42,286 bases of DNA from Arenicella sp. (GTDB lineage: Bacteria > Pseudomonadota > Gammaproteobacteria > Arenicellales > Arenicellaceae), in assembly GCA_023301745.1 (NCBI GenBank), contig JALZVW010000066.1, positions 1 to 42,286 on the forward strand. Direction: 5' to 3'. The notes under the pieces are model-generated. The model searched no databases. It was not told where the DNA came from and saw only the letters and a program-made list of their open reading frames with translations. Numbering within the stretch: the stretch's first letter is position 1; each line of letters starts with the position of its first letter. Below, piece by piece: positions 1-8,190 of this stretch. The translations under genes and the position numbers were made by a program.

Positions 1-159
1 CCGGTTGCCGAGCTAACCGCGTTATATAGCAGTAACGCATTAATTCATCAGGTAACACCCGCAGAAGTTGCCCTGCTTGTTCTAGGTGGAACCTTCCTAG
101 GCTGGTTAGCGGCCCGCTGGTCAGTCGCTCAGCACCTGCGTAAAATCCAACCGAAATAA
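1..159 (+). CDS. ftsX: Cell division protein FtsX, C-terminal end (partial)
   Basis: The open frame runs from the window edge to a TAA at 157-159 and gives 52 residues, including L-G-G-T-F-L-G-W-L-A-A-R-W and ending in Q-H-L-R-K-I-Q-P-K. The last transmembrane segment followed by a short basic tail with a QHLR-like motif matches the end of FtsX. FtsX is the membrane partner of the ATPase FtsE and controls peptidoglycan hydrolases at the division site. The rest of the gene lies upstream of the window. In many gammaproteobacteria ftsX is followed directly by rpoH. Here it faces ubiB, with only 14 bases between the two stop codons, and rpoH lies 19 kb away. The identification rests on a short tail, so it is good but not certain. 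Confidence 0.75.
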   Translation, partial: PVAELTALYSSNALIHQVTPAEVALLVLGGTFLGWLAARWSVAQHLRKIQPK

Positions 160-173
160 TTTAACTGCGTTAC

Positions 174-1835
174 TTATCGATTCAGTAGCACTAACACAAT
201 GCCCACGGCGGCGACCCATGGGCCAGCATTCGCGAGTGGTACATCAACTAACGAAAGGTGCTGCAACACGATACTGTGAAGCGTCCCTAGCACTGTCGCC
301 GACACTCCTAGCTTGGTTTGCAAACTAGACTTAGGTACCCTCACTTCAAGCTGTGGCTGCTTTTGTTGCTCAATTAGCCCTTTTAGTACCCCAGGCAGCT
401 CTGGCAACAACGCCCGTAACTGCGGCCAATCGCGCTGAAGGTCTTCAACCAAACCCTTCGCTGACAATTGCTCTTTCATCCAATTTTCTAAGAAAGGCTT
501 AGCGGTATCCCATAGGTTTAATTGCGGATACAATTGGCGCCCTAAGCCTTCAATATTGAGCAAGGTTTTATACAGTAAAACTAACTGAGGTTGCACCGGC
601 ATCTCAAAGCGACGTACCGTTTGAAACAATTGCAGCAACACATTTCCGAACGATATTTCACTGATTGGCTTAGCAAAAATTGGCTCACACACAACTCGAA
701 TCGCCTGTTCGAATTCAGCGGCATTTGTATCCGTCGGTACCCAACCTGCGCTTAAGTGTGCCTGCACGATGGTTGCATAGTCTCGATTGAAAAAACCTAG
801 AAGCATCTGCCCTAGATATTGCTTATCTTGCTCACTAAGCGTGCCCATGATGCCGAAGTCAATGGCTATCCACTTACCTTCATCAGAGACAAAAATATTA
901 CCAGCATGCATGTCAGCGTGAAAAAAATTATCTTCAAAGGCTTGTTTAAAAAATGTCTGAACACCGTCTTCACCAAGCGATTTCATGCTATAGCCCTTCT
1001 CCTTCAATAGGGCTATTTCTCGAATTGAGGTGCCATAAATTCGCTCCATCACTAGCACGTTGCGCTTAGTATAATCCCAATAAATGCGCGGCACATAAAT
1101 CAGATCACTGTTTTCAAAATTTGCCCCCATACGCGCACCATTAGCGGCCTCTATCCGAAGGTCTAATTCGCCGTGAATGGTGTGATCATATTCTTGTATG
1201 ACATCAAGTGGCTTAAACTGCTGGCCGCGAGACCAATGCTTTTGCAGTAAGCCCGCAAAAAAATACATGACTCTCAAGTCACTTTTGATTACCTTCTCGA
1301 TGCCCGGCCGAAGTACTTTGATAACAACATCGCGATTAGCGATGCCGTTCTGACCTTCAATCGACAAGCCTTCTCTCAAGGTCGCACTGTGTACCTGAGC
1401 GACCGAAGCCGAGGCCAACGGCTGGCGCTGAACCGATTCAAAGATACTGTCAAAATCATCGCCATATTCTCGACGAATTATTTGCATTGATTGGTCCGCA
1501 TCAAATGCCGGCACTTGGTCTTGCAATTTAGTGAGCTCTGATGCGATATCTTCAGGCAGTAGGTCAGGCCGAGTGGAAAGCGTTTGGCCGAGTTTCACGA
1601 ACACCGGCCCAAGTTCTTCCAACGCTTGGCGAATACGCACACCGCGTTGATCATGCTCACCATACGAGTTTTTAGATGTATCTCGTCTAACTCCGCTTCG
1701 GCCAATCAGGGCATTAGCCGCAAACCTTGCGGGTCTCGATAGATTGAGTTCATCTAATAGTGATACCAAATCATGCTTTTTGATTACACCGCGAATCTGC
1801 CACAAACGTGCAATTGGAGAACGTACCTGTTGCAT
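174..1835 (-). CDS. ubiB: UbiB, ABC1/ADCK-family atypical kinase for ubiquinone biosynthesis
   Basis: The 553-residue protein is close to the usual UbiB length of about 545. The family marks are in order: the K-x-G-Q motif (K81, Q84) in the N-terminal extension, the alanine-rich loop A-S-A-S at 141-144 that replaces the glycine-rich loop of ordinary kinases, the lysine in V-I-K-V near 173, the H-A-D-M-H-A-G-N catalytic loop near 306-313 and D-F-G at 326-328. The last 45 residues are hydrophobic and should be the membrane anchor. UbiB is an ATPase that supports the later ring-modification steps of ubiquinone synthesis, probably by extracting or presenting lipid intermediates. The ATG directly follows the ubiJ stop with no spacer, so the two are probably translationally coupled. 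It is the last gene of the DUF971-ubiE-ubiJ-ubiB unit. Confidence 0.95.
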   Translation of the reverse strand: MQQVRSPIARLWQIRGVIKKHDLVSLLDELNLSRPARFAANALIGRSGVRRDTSKNSYGEHDQRGVRIRQALEELGPVFVKLGQTLSTRPDLLPEDIASELTKLQDQVPAFDADQSMQIIRREYGDDFDSIFESVQRQPLASASVAQVHSATLREGLSIEGQNGIANRDVVIKVLRPGIEKVIKSDLRVMYFFAGLLQKHWSRGQQFKPLDVIQEYDHTIHGELDLRIEAANGARMGANFENSDLIYVPRIYWDYTKRNVLVMERIYGTSIREIALLKEKGYSMKSLGEDGVQTFFKQAFEDNFFHADMHAGNIFVSDEGKWIAIDFGIMGTLSEQDKQYLGQMLLGFFNRDYATIVQAHLSAGWVPTDTNAAEFEQAIRVVCEPIFAKPISEISFGNVLLQLFQTVRRFEMPVQPQLVLLYKTLLNIEGLGRQLYPQLNLWDTAKPFLENWMKEQLSAKGLVEDLQRDWPQLRALLPELPGVLKGLIEQQKQPQLEVRVPKSSLQTKLGVSATVLGTLHSIVLQHLSLVDVPLANAGPWVAAVGIVLVLLNR

Positions 1836-2429
1836 CTATTTGTTGGCCTTCAAACGCTCAAGCCTAGCGCTCAAACGGTCTACATCGGCGCGAATAGTAT
1901 CAACCGCATCAAGGTGCGTTTCTACCTCAATTTTATCGGCGACCAGCGCCATGTCATCTTTAATCAGCGTGTTGAGAAAGCCCTTCAATTTATCTCGAGA
2001 TTCGTCGGCAAATTCTTTCGCTTGACTGGTCGCAAAGCTAACCGCTCTGGCGGGCGACTCGCCGATATTTTCAGCCAGAAGAGCCTCCCAATCTATGTTG
2101 AGTTCTGAAATAACTTGAGCGAAGCGCTGGCCAACAATAGGGTCGCCTGCGATCTCTAATTCACCAGGCTCAAGTTCGGCGTTGTCCATACCGTCGCGCG
2201 ATATCTTAATCATGGCTCCTAATGTAGCGCTTAAAGTGACGTCTACTTTTTCGGGTATAGCATGAGTAAATTCCAAACCTTCTCGATGAGACGTTATCGA
2301 CAGCGATTGACCAATTGACTTGATATTCAAAGTCATGGTCTTGCCTTCGAGCTTGGTCAAGCGTTGCAAGGTTTTTGGGTCGTGTTCCAGTGTTTTATTA
2401 CTGGCTAATTCTAATAAATCTAAAAGCAT
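1836..2429 (-). CDS. ubiJ: UbiJ, SCP2-domain accessory factor for ubiquinone biosynthesis
   Basis: A 197-residue protein with an SCP2-like lipid-binding fold over about residues 25-115 and a charged, heptad-like helix at 165-195 ending in S-A-R-L-E-R-L-K, consistent with a coiled coil. UbiJ is a lipid-binding accessory factor of the Ubi complex, in which the hydroxylases UbiI, UbiH and UbiF and the methyltransferases UbiE and UbiG act on a hydrophobic intermediate. It lies between ubiE (8 bases away) and ubiB (no gap), which is the usual gammaproteobacterial order and supports the name more strongly than sequence alone, since UbiJ diverges quickly. Confidence 0.9.
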   Translation of the reverse strand: MLLDLLELASNKTLEHDPKTLQRLTKLEGKTMTLNIKSIGQSLSITSHREGLEFTHAIPEKVDVTLSATLGAMIKISRDGMDNAELEPGELEIAGDPIVGQRFAQVISELNIDWEALLAENIGESPARAVSFATSQAKEFADESRDKLKGFLNTLIKDDMALVADKIEVETHLDAVDTIRADVDRLSARLERLKANK

Positions 2430-2437
2430 CTTCAGTA

Positions 2438-3190
2438 TTAGTATTTATAGCCGATGTGCAGCGCGACCACGCCACCGGTAAGATTGTGATAACGCACTCG
2501 ATCAAAGCCAGCATCTAACATCATTTGCTTGAGTTCTTCTTGCGGCGGGTGCTTGCGAATCGACTCCACCAAATATTGATAGCTATCACGATCATTGGAG
2601 ATCATTTCGCCTAATTTAGGGATGACATTGAACGAATAGGCGTCGTAAACCTTGCGAAACATTTCGTTGGTCGGCTGAGAGAACTCTAACACTATCACTC
2701 GCCCACCCGGTTTCAGACAGCGCTGCATTGATGCCAGTGCAACATCTTTGTGGGTTACGTTACGCAAACCAAAACTGATAGAAATACAATCAAAACTATT
2801 ATCGTCAAACGGCAAGTTTTCAGCATTAACCAGACAATAGCTTACATTGCCAGCAACACCTTGATTGGTTAACCGTTTACGGCCTTCTTCGAGCATGGCT
2901 TCGTTGATATCGGTAACAATCACTCGCCCTTCATCGCCTACTTTTTTAGCGAATTTGAGTGACAAATCGCCACTGCCGGCGGCTAAATCAAGTACTTGGT
3001 CGCCAGCTTGAACGCCACTTTGCGCAACCGCAAACCATTTCCAAGCCCGGTGAACCCCCATCGACATAGCGTCGTTCATAACATCATAATTACTAGCGAC
3101 TTCGCGAAACACGCCTTTAACCATGCCCTGCTTATCGTTTTCGTTGACATCTTGAAAGCCGAAATGAGTTTTATTTTGAGTTTCTGACAT
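2438..3190 (-). CDS. ubiE: UbiE, C-methyltransferase of ubiquinone/menaquinone biosynthesis
   Basis: A 250-residue class I SAM-dependent methyltransferase of typical UbiE length. Motif [11 protein letters not shown], lies at residues 67-76. The conserved [12 protein letters not shown] signature is at 34-45, and the end [12 protein letters not shown] is characteristic of the family. It methylates 2-polyprenyl-6-methoxy-1,4-benzoquinol in the ubiquinone pathway, and demethylmenaquinol where menaquinone is made. No menaquinone genes are visible here, so the ubiquinone role is the supported one. It follows the DUF971 gene by 2 bases and is probably cotranscribed with ubiJ and ubiB. Confidence 0.96.
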   Translation of the reverse strand: MSETQNKTHFGFQDVNENDKQGMVKGVFREVASNYDVMNDAMSMGVHRAWKWFAVAQSGVQAGDQVLDLAAGSGDLSLKFAKKVGDEGRVIVTDINEAMLEEGRKRLTNQGVAGNVSYCLVNAENLPFDDNSFDCISISFGLRNVTHKDVALASMQRCLKPGGRVIVLEFSQPTNEMFRKVYDAYSFNVIPKLGEMISNDRDSYQYLVESIRKHPPQEELKQMMLDAGFDRVRYHNLTGGVVALHIGYKY

Positions 3191-3192
3191 GA

Positions 3193-3570
3193 TTACACTA
3201 AATATTGATCGTTTTCTTGAGGTTTACGGCTCTCGCCAGCGTTTTTTAACTGACTCAGATAATCTTGCCATTTGCAGTAGCGATCGCGACCTAATTCGTA
3301 CAAATAATCCCATGAATAGAGTCCAGAATTATGCGCATCGCTGTAGATTAAGCGCACAGCATAATGGCCGACTGGCTCGATGGCAACGATGTTGACCTCT
3401 TCTTTGTCGAGCTGTAATACTTCTTGCCCTGGCCCATGACCTTTAACCTCGGCCGAGGGAGAGTTAACTCGCAAGTATTCACAAGGAAGCGTAAAGGTCT
3501 CGTCTTCGAAAACAATTTCTAATAGCCTAGATTTACTGTGCAGGCGGATATCGGTCGGCGTTTTATTCAT
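3193..3570 (-). CDS. DUF971 (GBBH-like N-terminal domain) protein
   Basis: A protein of 125 residues beginning [19 protein letters not shown], which matches the start of the DUF971 family (related to the N-terminal domain of gamma-butyrobetaine hydroxylase). The frame is open upstream to a GTG at 3627, but the family begins at this ATG, so the longer start is not preferred. Neither start has a clear ribosome binding site. The domain fills the whole protein, with [20 protein letters not shown] as its best-conserved stretch. Its biochemical role is unknown to me. It is commonly found between hslVU and ubiE in gammaproteobacteria and here is the first gene of the ubiE-ubiJ-ubiB unit, so a link to quinone or membrane metabolism is possible but unproven. 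Confidence 0.85.
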   Translation of the reverse strand: MNKTPTDIRLHSKSRLLEIVFEDETFTLPCEYLRVNSPSAEVKGHGPGQEVLQLDKEEVNIVAIEPVGHYAVRLIYSDAHNSGLYSWDYLYELGRDRYCKWQDYLSQLKNAGESRKPQENDQYLV

Positions 3571-3764
3571 AGTTACGTCTAATTTAGCGACTAATGCTAT
3601 TTTATTAAATCGTGATTTGAACGACACATATGCCCTAACAACAACAGAAGACCAATGTCGAATCGTTACTCACCTGTCAGTATATCCTCTATCTGCTAAG
3701 CAAATAAGCACTTGCATAAAAATCATGTTATTTTGTCAATTAGAAAAACACCAATGATATTTTT

Positions 3765-4127
3765 ATGGAACATTACAAAATAGTTCTTCCGGCAGACTTA
3801 AACGATTACGGCAGCCTATTTGGGGGCACCTTACTTAAGTGGATAGACGAAATTGCGTATATTCGTGTGAGTTTAGATTTCCCAGGTCAGCATTTTGTCA
3901 CCATAGGCTTGGATCATGTTGAGTTTCGAAACCCAATCAGAGAGGGGCAAATATTACGTTTTCACTGCAACAAAACTCGTATTGGCAATACCTCGGTTAC
4001 CTACAACGTTAAAGTTTACGGGGCTCGATACAACACTGAGTCTGAAGCCACTCTATTTGAAAGCAACATTAGTTTTGTTTGCGTAGACAAAACTGGCGGA
4101 AAAACCAGTATAAAAAAGCTCGAATAG
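3765..4127 (+). CDS. Hotdog-fold acyl-CoA thioesterase (YciA/acyl-CoA hydrolase type)
   Basis: A 120-residue single hotdog domain. The segment D-Y-G-S-L-F-G-G-T-L-L-K-W-I-D-E-I-A-Y-I at residues 14-33 matches the N-x-x-G-x-x-F-G-G-x-x-L-x-x-x-D pattern of cytosolic acyl-CoA thioesterases, with D28 the likely catalytic acid. A second strand block, V-E-F-R-N-P-I-R-E-G, matches the family's V-x-F-x-x-P-I-x-x-G. It should hydrolyse acyl-CoA to free acid and CoA, but the substrate cannot be told. It stands alone, transcribed away from the ubiquinone operon. An imperfect AGCGCG/CGCGCT hairpin overlaps its stop codon (4126-4146) and has no clear T-run. Confidence 0.8.
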   Translation: MEHYKIVLPADLNDYGSLFGGTLLKWIDEIAYIRVSLDFPGQHFVTIGLDHVEFRNPIREGQILRFHCNKTRIGNTSVTYNVKVYGARYNTESEATLFESNISFVCVDKTGGKTSIKKLE

Positions 4128-4362
4128 CGCGTTAGGTATACGCGCTTATTGCCGCAAACCAGATGTCGCCACCTAGGCGCAATCACGATTGGTCGATTTG
4201 GTTCCACGGCCGCGTTGCTAAGGTTATTACCGCGTTTAAATTCATGGCCAAGCTATTATGGCGCCGACATAAGACCTTGGAAACCGTGCCAGTAAACCAG
4301 CGTTAGCGTAAATATACATCTTTATTTTTTAGACTTCAGAATTTCAACAGAGAATTTCAACA

Positions 4363-5028
4363 ATGCTTAGAATTTTCGCTTTTTTAGTACTCATTATTAT
4401 CGCTGTCGCCAGCTACGTTTGGTACTCGGCGCAATCACTGCCGAGTTGGTTCAATGCACAGACCTCACAAGAAAGTCAGGCCGCTGAAGCGCTAAGCCAG
4501 AAAATCAAACAACAAGGTGTCTCCAACTTCCTCGGCAATAAAGTTAGTCAGGTTTTAAATGGCAAAGTGACGTTCACCGAGGCCGAGTTTAATGCCATTA
4601 TGTTGGCAAGTTTGAAGTTAGATGAAGATGGTCAAAAATTATTGGCCGTTAGCGATGCGGTTAAGGCATTTATCAATAAAGATCAATTAGAGTTAAGCGC
4701 GATTATCAACCTAGATAAGGTTGAGGAGATCGACCCAAAAGCGCGCAAAGCGGTTGAGAAGTTTGATCGTATTTTCCCGTTCTTAAGTGACTCGCGAGTC
4801 GCCGTGACGCTCTACGGAACGCCGATAGCTCGAAATGGGCACCTTGCAATAAAAGATGACTTTCATATTAAAGTTGGGGCGATACCCATTTCGAATAGCG
4901 CACTGCGCCAATTGGGTGCCGACGTTGAGCGGGCTAATACAAGCGATCTGCCTATTAAGTATTTATCAATTAGCGAAATAGTCGTCAACGACGGTGAAAT
5001 TGAGTTATCAGTATTACCTCGCTTCTAG
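4363..5028 (+). CDS. Hypothetical protein with one N-terminal membrane anchor
   Basis: I do not recognise this 221-residue protein. It starts with a basic residue followed by a strongly hydrophobic helix at about 4-22, with no clear signal-peptidase site, so it is most likely a type II membrane-anchored protein with its bulk in the periplasm. The rest is soluble, rich in L, I, V, E and K, and has no cysteines. After residue 85 it looks like alternating beta strands, as in a lipid- or polymer-binding fold. The coding bias and good spacing support a real gene. It sits alone between the thioesterase and a convergent small gene, whose stop is only 13 bases away, and the 235 bases before it hold no clear promoter. 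No function is proposed. Confidence 0.7.
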   Translation: MLRIFAFLVLIIIAVASYVWYSAQSLPSWFNAQTSQESQAAEALSQKIKQQGVSNFLGNKVSQVLNGKVTFTEAEFNAIMLASLKLDEDGQKLLAVSDAVKAFINKDQLELSAIINLDKVEEIDPKARKAVEKFDRIFPFLSDSRVAVTLYGTPIARNGHLAIKDDFHIKVGAIPISNSALRQLGADVERANTSDLPIKYLSISEIVVNDGEIELSVLPRF

Positions 5029-5041
5029 CGGCCAGGGTACC

Positions 5042-5299
5042 TTAAGAGCGATATTTACCTTTCCAATAATTGTAAATTCCGATAGACGACGCGGCAATCC
5101 AGAAAACTTCGATAACAAAACTGGCTAAATTAAAGTGCACCAACAGGCTGAGCAATAAAAATACCGCTCCCGCCAAGTTAATCAGATTGAAGCGAAACCC
5201 TTTAGGGTCTAACTTATTTAGTTGCATTAAAAAGTAAGAACCAACTACAAAAAAAGTGCCAACCATGCCAATGATATTGGCAAGTAATTCGATGCTCAC
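5042..5299 (-). CDS. Small three-helix membrane protein (CBU_0592-like)
   Basis: An 85-residue, very hydrophobic protein with three predicted membrane helices at about 6-25, 37-55 and 60-78. The short loop L-N-K-L-D-P-K-G-F-R between helices 1 and 2 and the ending Y-N-Y-W-K-G-K resemble the small membrane proteins grouped as CBU_0592-like, though I make that link from memory. The start is GTG with a good AGGAAG ribosome site 8 bases upstream. It is 80 bases downstream of the cytochrome b561-YceI gene on the same strand and could be cotranscribed with it. A short GGCC/GGCC hairpin lies in the gap. The function is unknown. Confidence 0.75.
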   Translation of the reverse strand: MSIELLANIIGMVGTFFVVGSYFLMQLNKLDPKGFRFNLINLAGAVFLLLSLLVHFNLASFVIEVFWIAASSIGIYNYWKGKYRS

Positions 5300-5379
5300 A
5301 ATGATTTCTTCCTATGATTTAGGCCGTAGGCCTTATTAAACTGGGACAACTAATAAGTGATGACTGCGACACATCTGAT

Positions 5380-6564
5380 TTATGGTTTTGCGACCACTCG
5401 AACCTCAACCTTAACGTTTTGACCTACCCAGTCTGTATCTACCCAATCGCCAGACCCAATATTCCAATTAAATCGGTCTAATGACGCCGAGCCATTGAGT
5501 ATCTTTGTCGTGGAACTTTCTGTAATGCTAAAACTTAAGGCGACATCGGCCACAACGCCTTTCATTGACAGCGTACCCAAAGCTTCATACTCCGCGCCCT
5601 TACTCGAGAATGTATCTACGTAGTAAACCACTTCAGGAAAAGACTCGACATCAAAAAAATCAGCCGATCGAATCGTATCATCACGGTCTTTGTCATTCGA
5701 AAAACCTGAGCTAGGATCGACCGCCACACTAAAACGAGACATACCAAATTGAGTCTCATCAAATTGAATCTCAGCCGACCATTTTTGCCATTCACCGTCA
5801 AAGGGTGCGCCGGCTTGATCGCCGGTAAACTTAATGTAACTTTGACTATAGTCGATATCCCAAAGCGGTAAGTCACTTTGCCGGCCTTGCTTGCTCGGCG
5901 GCAATGCAACCGCGGCCTTGGTCACGTCAACACCCCCCAGCGGGTCACTTGTTGTGACTGGGCTCGTATCAAAAAGGCGGCCAAAAAAGCTAATTACAAA
6001 CACCGATACTAAGACAAAAAGTGCCCAACTAAACCGGCTAGAGATACGAACAAGTACGTCGTCTTTGTCTATAAAGTGGTGTTTCAACGCAGCCAAAATA
6101 TGAATCACCGCGATTACGAAAAGAGCTTCAGCCAAATAATAGTGAATAGTGTGCAGGTTTTCGGCCAACGATTCATTCGGTGCTACAAAGTTTGGTAAGG
6201 CGATTACATTAAACCAACTAACAGAATAGGACTTGGCTGACGACATTAGCCAACCACTAATTGGCAGTAAAAACAGAAAACCATAAAGCAAGCGATGAGA
6301 TGCCTTAGAAGCGATTAGTTGCCAGTGAGGTGTGTTTGGCGGCAAGCCTGGAATCGGCACCTTGAATCGATAGAGTAGCCTAATCACAGCCAGCACCAGA
6401 ATGGTGATGCCAACTGATTTATGATTTGCCAATAGAGCAAGCTGCTCTAAGATTTGATTTTCATGCTTGGCATTCTCAGCCAATTTGGCCAGCACGTATT
6501 GGCTGACAATCAATCCGGCGACACTCCAATGAAGAAACTTAGCTATAGTGGAAAATTTCTTCAT
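5380..6564 (-). CDS. Cytochrome b561 fused to a YceI-like lipid-binding domain
   Basis: A 394-residue two-domain protein. Residues 1-175 form a di-heme cytochrome b561 with four membrane helices. Candidate heme-ligand histidines include H12 (in F-L-H-W), H48 (in N-H-K-S-V-G), H90 and H141 or H155. A fifth hydrophobic helix at 178-195 is followed by a low-complexity linker. Residues 234-394 match YceI, a secreted lipocalin-like barrel that binds polyisoprenoids such as ubiquinone-8 (W-D-I-D-Y-S-Q-S-Y-I-K-F at 235-246, R-S-A-D-F-F-D-V-E-S-F-P in the middle). The design suggests a membrane redox protein carrying its own periplasmic quinone-binding domain. In many genomes b561 and YceI are separate neighbouring genes, so this is a fused form. 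It starts 2 bases after xerC ends. Confidence 0.9.
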   Translation of the reverse strand: MKKFSTIAKFLHWSVAGLIVSQYVLAKLAENAKHENQILEQLALLANHKSVGITILVLAVIRLLYRFKVPIPGLPPNTPHWQLIASKASHRLLYGFLFLLPISGWLMSSAKSYSVSWFNVIALPNFVAPNESLAENLHTIHYYLAEALFVIAVIHILAALKHHFIDKDDVLVRISSRFSWALFVLVSVFVISFFGRLFDTSPVTTSDPLGGVDVTKAAVALPPSKQGRQSDLPLWDIDYSQSYIKFTGDQAGAPFDGEWQKWSAEIQFDETQFGMSRFSVAVDPSSGFSNDKDRDDTIRSADFFDVESFPEVVYYVDTFSSKGAEYEALGTLSMKGVVADVALSFSITESSTTKILNGSASLDRFNWNIGSGDWVDTDWVGQNVKVEVRVVAKP

Positions 6565-6566
6565 GC

Positions 6567-7484
6567 TTATTCATCAGCCTTTTTTAAGCTCTTTTTAGCT
6601 CTTGGATGAGCATCGTCGTAAACCTGCGCTAAATGTTGGAAATCTAAGTGCGTATAAATTTGAGTGGTACTAATATTGGCATGCCCAAGCAACTCCTGAA
6701 CGGCTCTCAATTCACCACTCGATTCAAGCATGTGGCTAGCAAATGAATGGCGCAACATGTGTGGGCTAACCGAGATTTCAATACCTTGTTTGGTCGCCCA
6801 GTGTTTCACACGAGCTTGAATGTTGCGCACGCTAATACGATTTCCGTGCTGACTAACAAATACCGCTTGGTAGTCTTTAAGCGGCAGAGCATTGCGTTGC
6901 AATAACCAGTTTCGAATGGCCTGGTCGGCTTGCCGGCCGATTGGCAAATCCCTCATTTTATTGCCTTTACCTGTTACCCGCAGCATTTTTTCTGGCAGAT
7001 TAAGGTCATTCAAGTCCAATGAACACAGCTCAGATAAGCGCAGACCAGACGAGTAAAACAATTCTAAAATCGCTTTGTCTCGATAGCTTAACGGGTCATT
7101 AACATCAATTTCGACCAATGAAACGACTTGGTCAACATTAAGCGTTTTAGGTAAACGCTTCTCCGATTTTGGCGCACGAACATCGTCAAACGGGTTGGCC
7201 GTGAGCTCGCCTTTCTGAATTAGATATAAGCTCAATCCACGACAAGCCGACAAAATACGTTGAATACTTTTTGCATGCATTCCATTCGCATTTAGACTGG
7301 CCGAGAAAAGCCGGGCCGAATGATTATTCAAACCTTTCCACAAAAATAGACCGCGCTGATCACTAAACGCCAGCAATTTTGTTAGATCGCGACGATAAGC
7401 TTTAATCGTATGCTCACTTAGGCGCCGCTCCACAGCCAAGACCGTTAAGTAAGCGTCAATATCGTCGCGAGCATTTTGACTCAT
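6567..7484 (-). CDS. xerC: Tyrosine recombinase XerC
   Basis: A 305-residue tyrosine recombinase of normal Xer length. The N-terminal SAM-like core-binding domain covers residues 1-95 and the catalytic domain 110-300. All catalytic residues are visible: R149 (in S-G-L-R-L-S-E-L), K173, H242 and R245 (in P-H-M-L-R-H-S-F-A), H268 (in L-L-G-H-A-N) and Y277 (in Q-I-Y-T-H). XerC works with XerD at the dif site to resolve chromosome dimers. The position after dapF and the DUF484 gene is the standard location of xerC rather than xerD. It is separated from the DUF484 gene by 25 bases. Confidence 0.93.
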   Translation of the reverse strand: MSQNARDDIDAYLTVLAVERRLSEHTIKAYRRDLTKLLAFSDQRGLFLWKGLNNHSARLFSASLNANGMHAKSIQRILSACRGLSLYLIQKGELTANPFDDVRAPKSEKRLPKTLNVDQVVSLVEIDVNDPLSYRDKAILELFYSSGLRLSELCSLDLNDLNLPEKMLRVTGKGNKMRDLPIGRQADQAIRNWLLQRNALPLKDYQAVFVSQHGNRISVRNIQARVKHWATKQGIEISVSPHMLRHSFASHMLESSGELRAVQELLGHANISTTQIYTHLDFQHLAQVYDDAHPRAKKSLKKADE

Positions 7485-7509
7485 AAGAAGTTCAATCGTT
7501 TAAGTAGTC

Positions 7510-8181
7510 TTAGACTTCACTTGGCTGCAACCGCGCTAAGCAAAGGCCTGACATCAAACCCAATCGATCTAGATGAGCGGTGCCCAAGTCATTAGTGTAT
7601 CGATCGGGGTGTTGTGACCCTAAGGCGAGAATGCCTAATGGTTCTTCGCTATTAGGTTTGCGCATGGGAATTAACGCGGCAGAATTAATATTGGCTGAAA
7701 AAAATAATTTCATTATATTGCTTGGCCAGCGATTATCACTAACAGCTCGATTATTAACCATACGCCGCACAGCGTCATCATAACCTTCGTTATCACTGGG
7801 CCGCCTTGCCGCCGCTTGAGCGGTTTTAAACGAGACTTCATCAATATTAAAGGTAGTGCGTAATTCTGATGGAAACTCCGTGGCAAATTGAGACAAATTA
7901 GTGAAACCAATCATCTGGCAAATAATATGAGTAAAACTGTCGCTGATCTGTTCGTTCTCACGCGCAACCTGCACAAACTGCGAATGCTGCGATTTGTGCT
8001 CACTCAATCGTTCCTTCATCATCGACACCTGACGCTCCAATAAAGAGGCAGTCCCGCGACTATCGGCAAGAGTTACTAGCTCAAGGAGTTCGGGGTGCTG
8101 TTGAAAAACATTGGGATTATTCTCGAGATAACTAACCAATTCTGCTTTGCCAAATATTGTTTCTTGTTTTTCAATAGTCAT
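7510..8181 (-). CDS. DUF484 family protein
   Basis: A 223-residue protein with the DUF484 signature near the N-terminus, where V-S-Y-L-E-N-N-P-N-V-F lies at 13-23 and is followed by Q-Q-H-P-E-L-L-E-L-V. A helical, probably coiled-coil segment follows at 48-80, and the C-terminal half is GAF-like. The biochemical role is not known. The family is almost always found between dapF and xerC in gammaproteobacteria, as here (9 bases after dapF, 25 before xerC), which is why a role linked to XerC or chromosome segregation is sometimes guessed. There is no direct evidence in this sequence. Confidence 0.9.
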   Translation of the reverse strand: MTIEKQETIFGKAELVSYLENNPNVFQQHPELLELVTLADSRGTASLLERQVSMMKERLSEHKSQHSQFVQVARENEQISDSFTHIICQMIGFTNLSQFATEFPSELRTTFNIDEVSFKTAQAAARRPSDNEGYDDAVRRMVNNRAVSDNRWPSNIMKLFFSANINSAALIPMRKPNSEEPLGILALGSQHPDRYTNDLGTAHLDRLGLMSGLCLARLQPSEV

Positions 8182-8190
8182 AATCTCTCA

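Noticed and set aside
1744-2108. Two plus-strand frames opposite ubiB and ubiJ
   Set aside because: They lie wholly antisense to two well-supported genes and encode no recognisable motif.
3733-3761. TTGTCA-N17-GATATT before the thioesterase gene
   Set aside because: The -10 box would place the transcript start beyond the ATG, so it is unlikely to be the working promoter.
6567-7484. Tyrosine recombinase considered as a phage or integron integrase
   Set aside because: Length, motifs and the dapF-DUF484 context fit housekeeping XerC. No attachment site or mobile genes are nearby.
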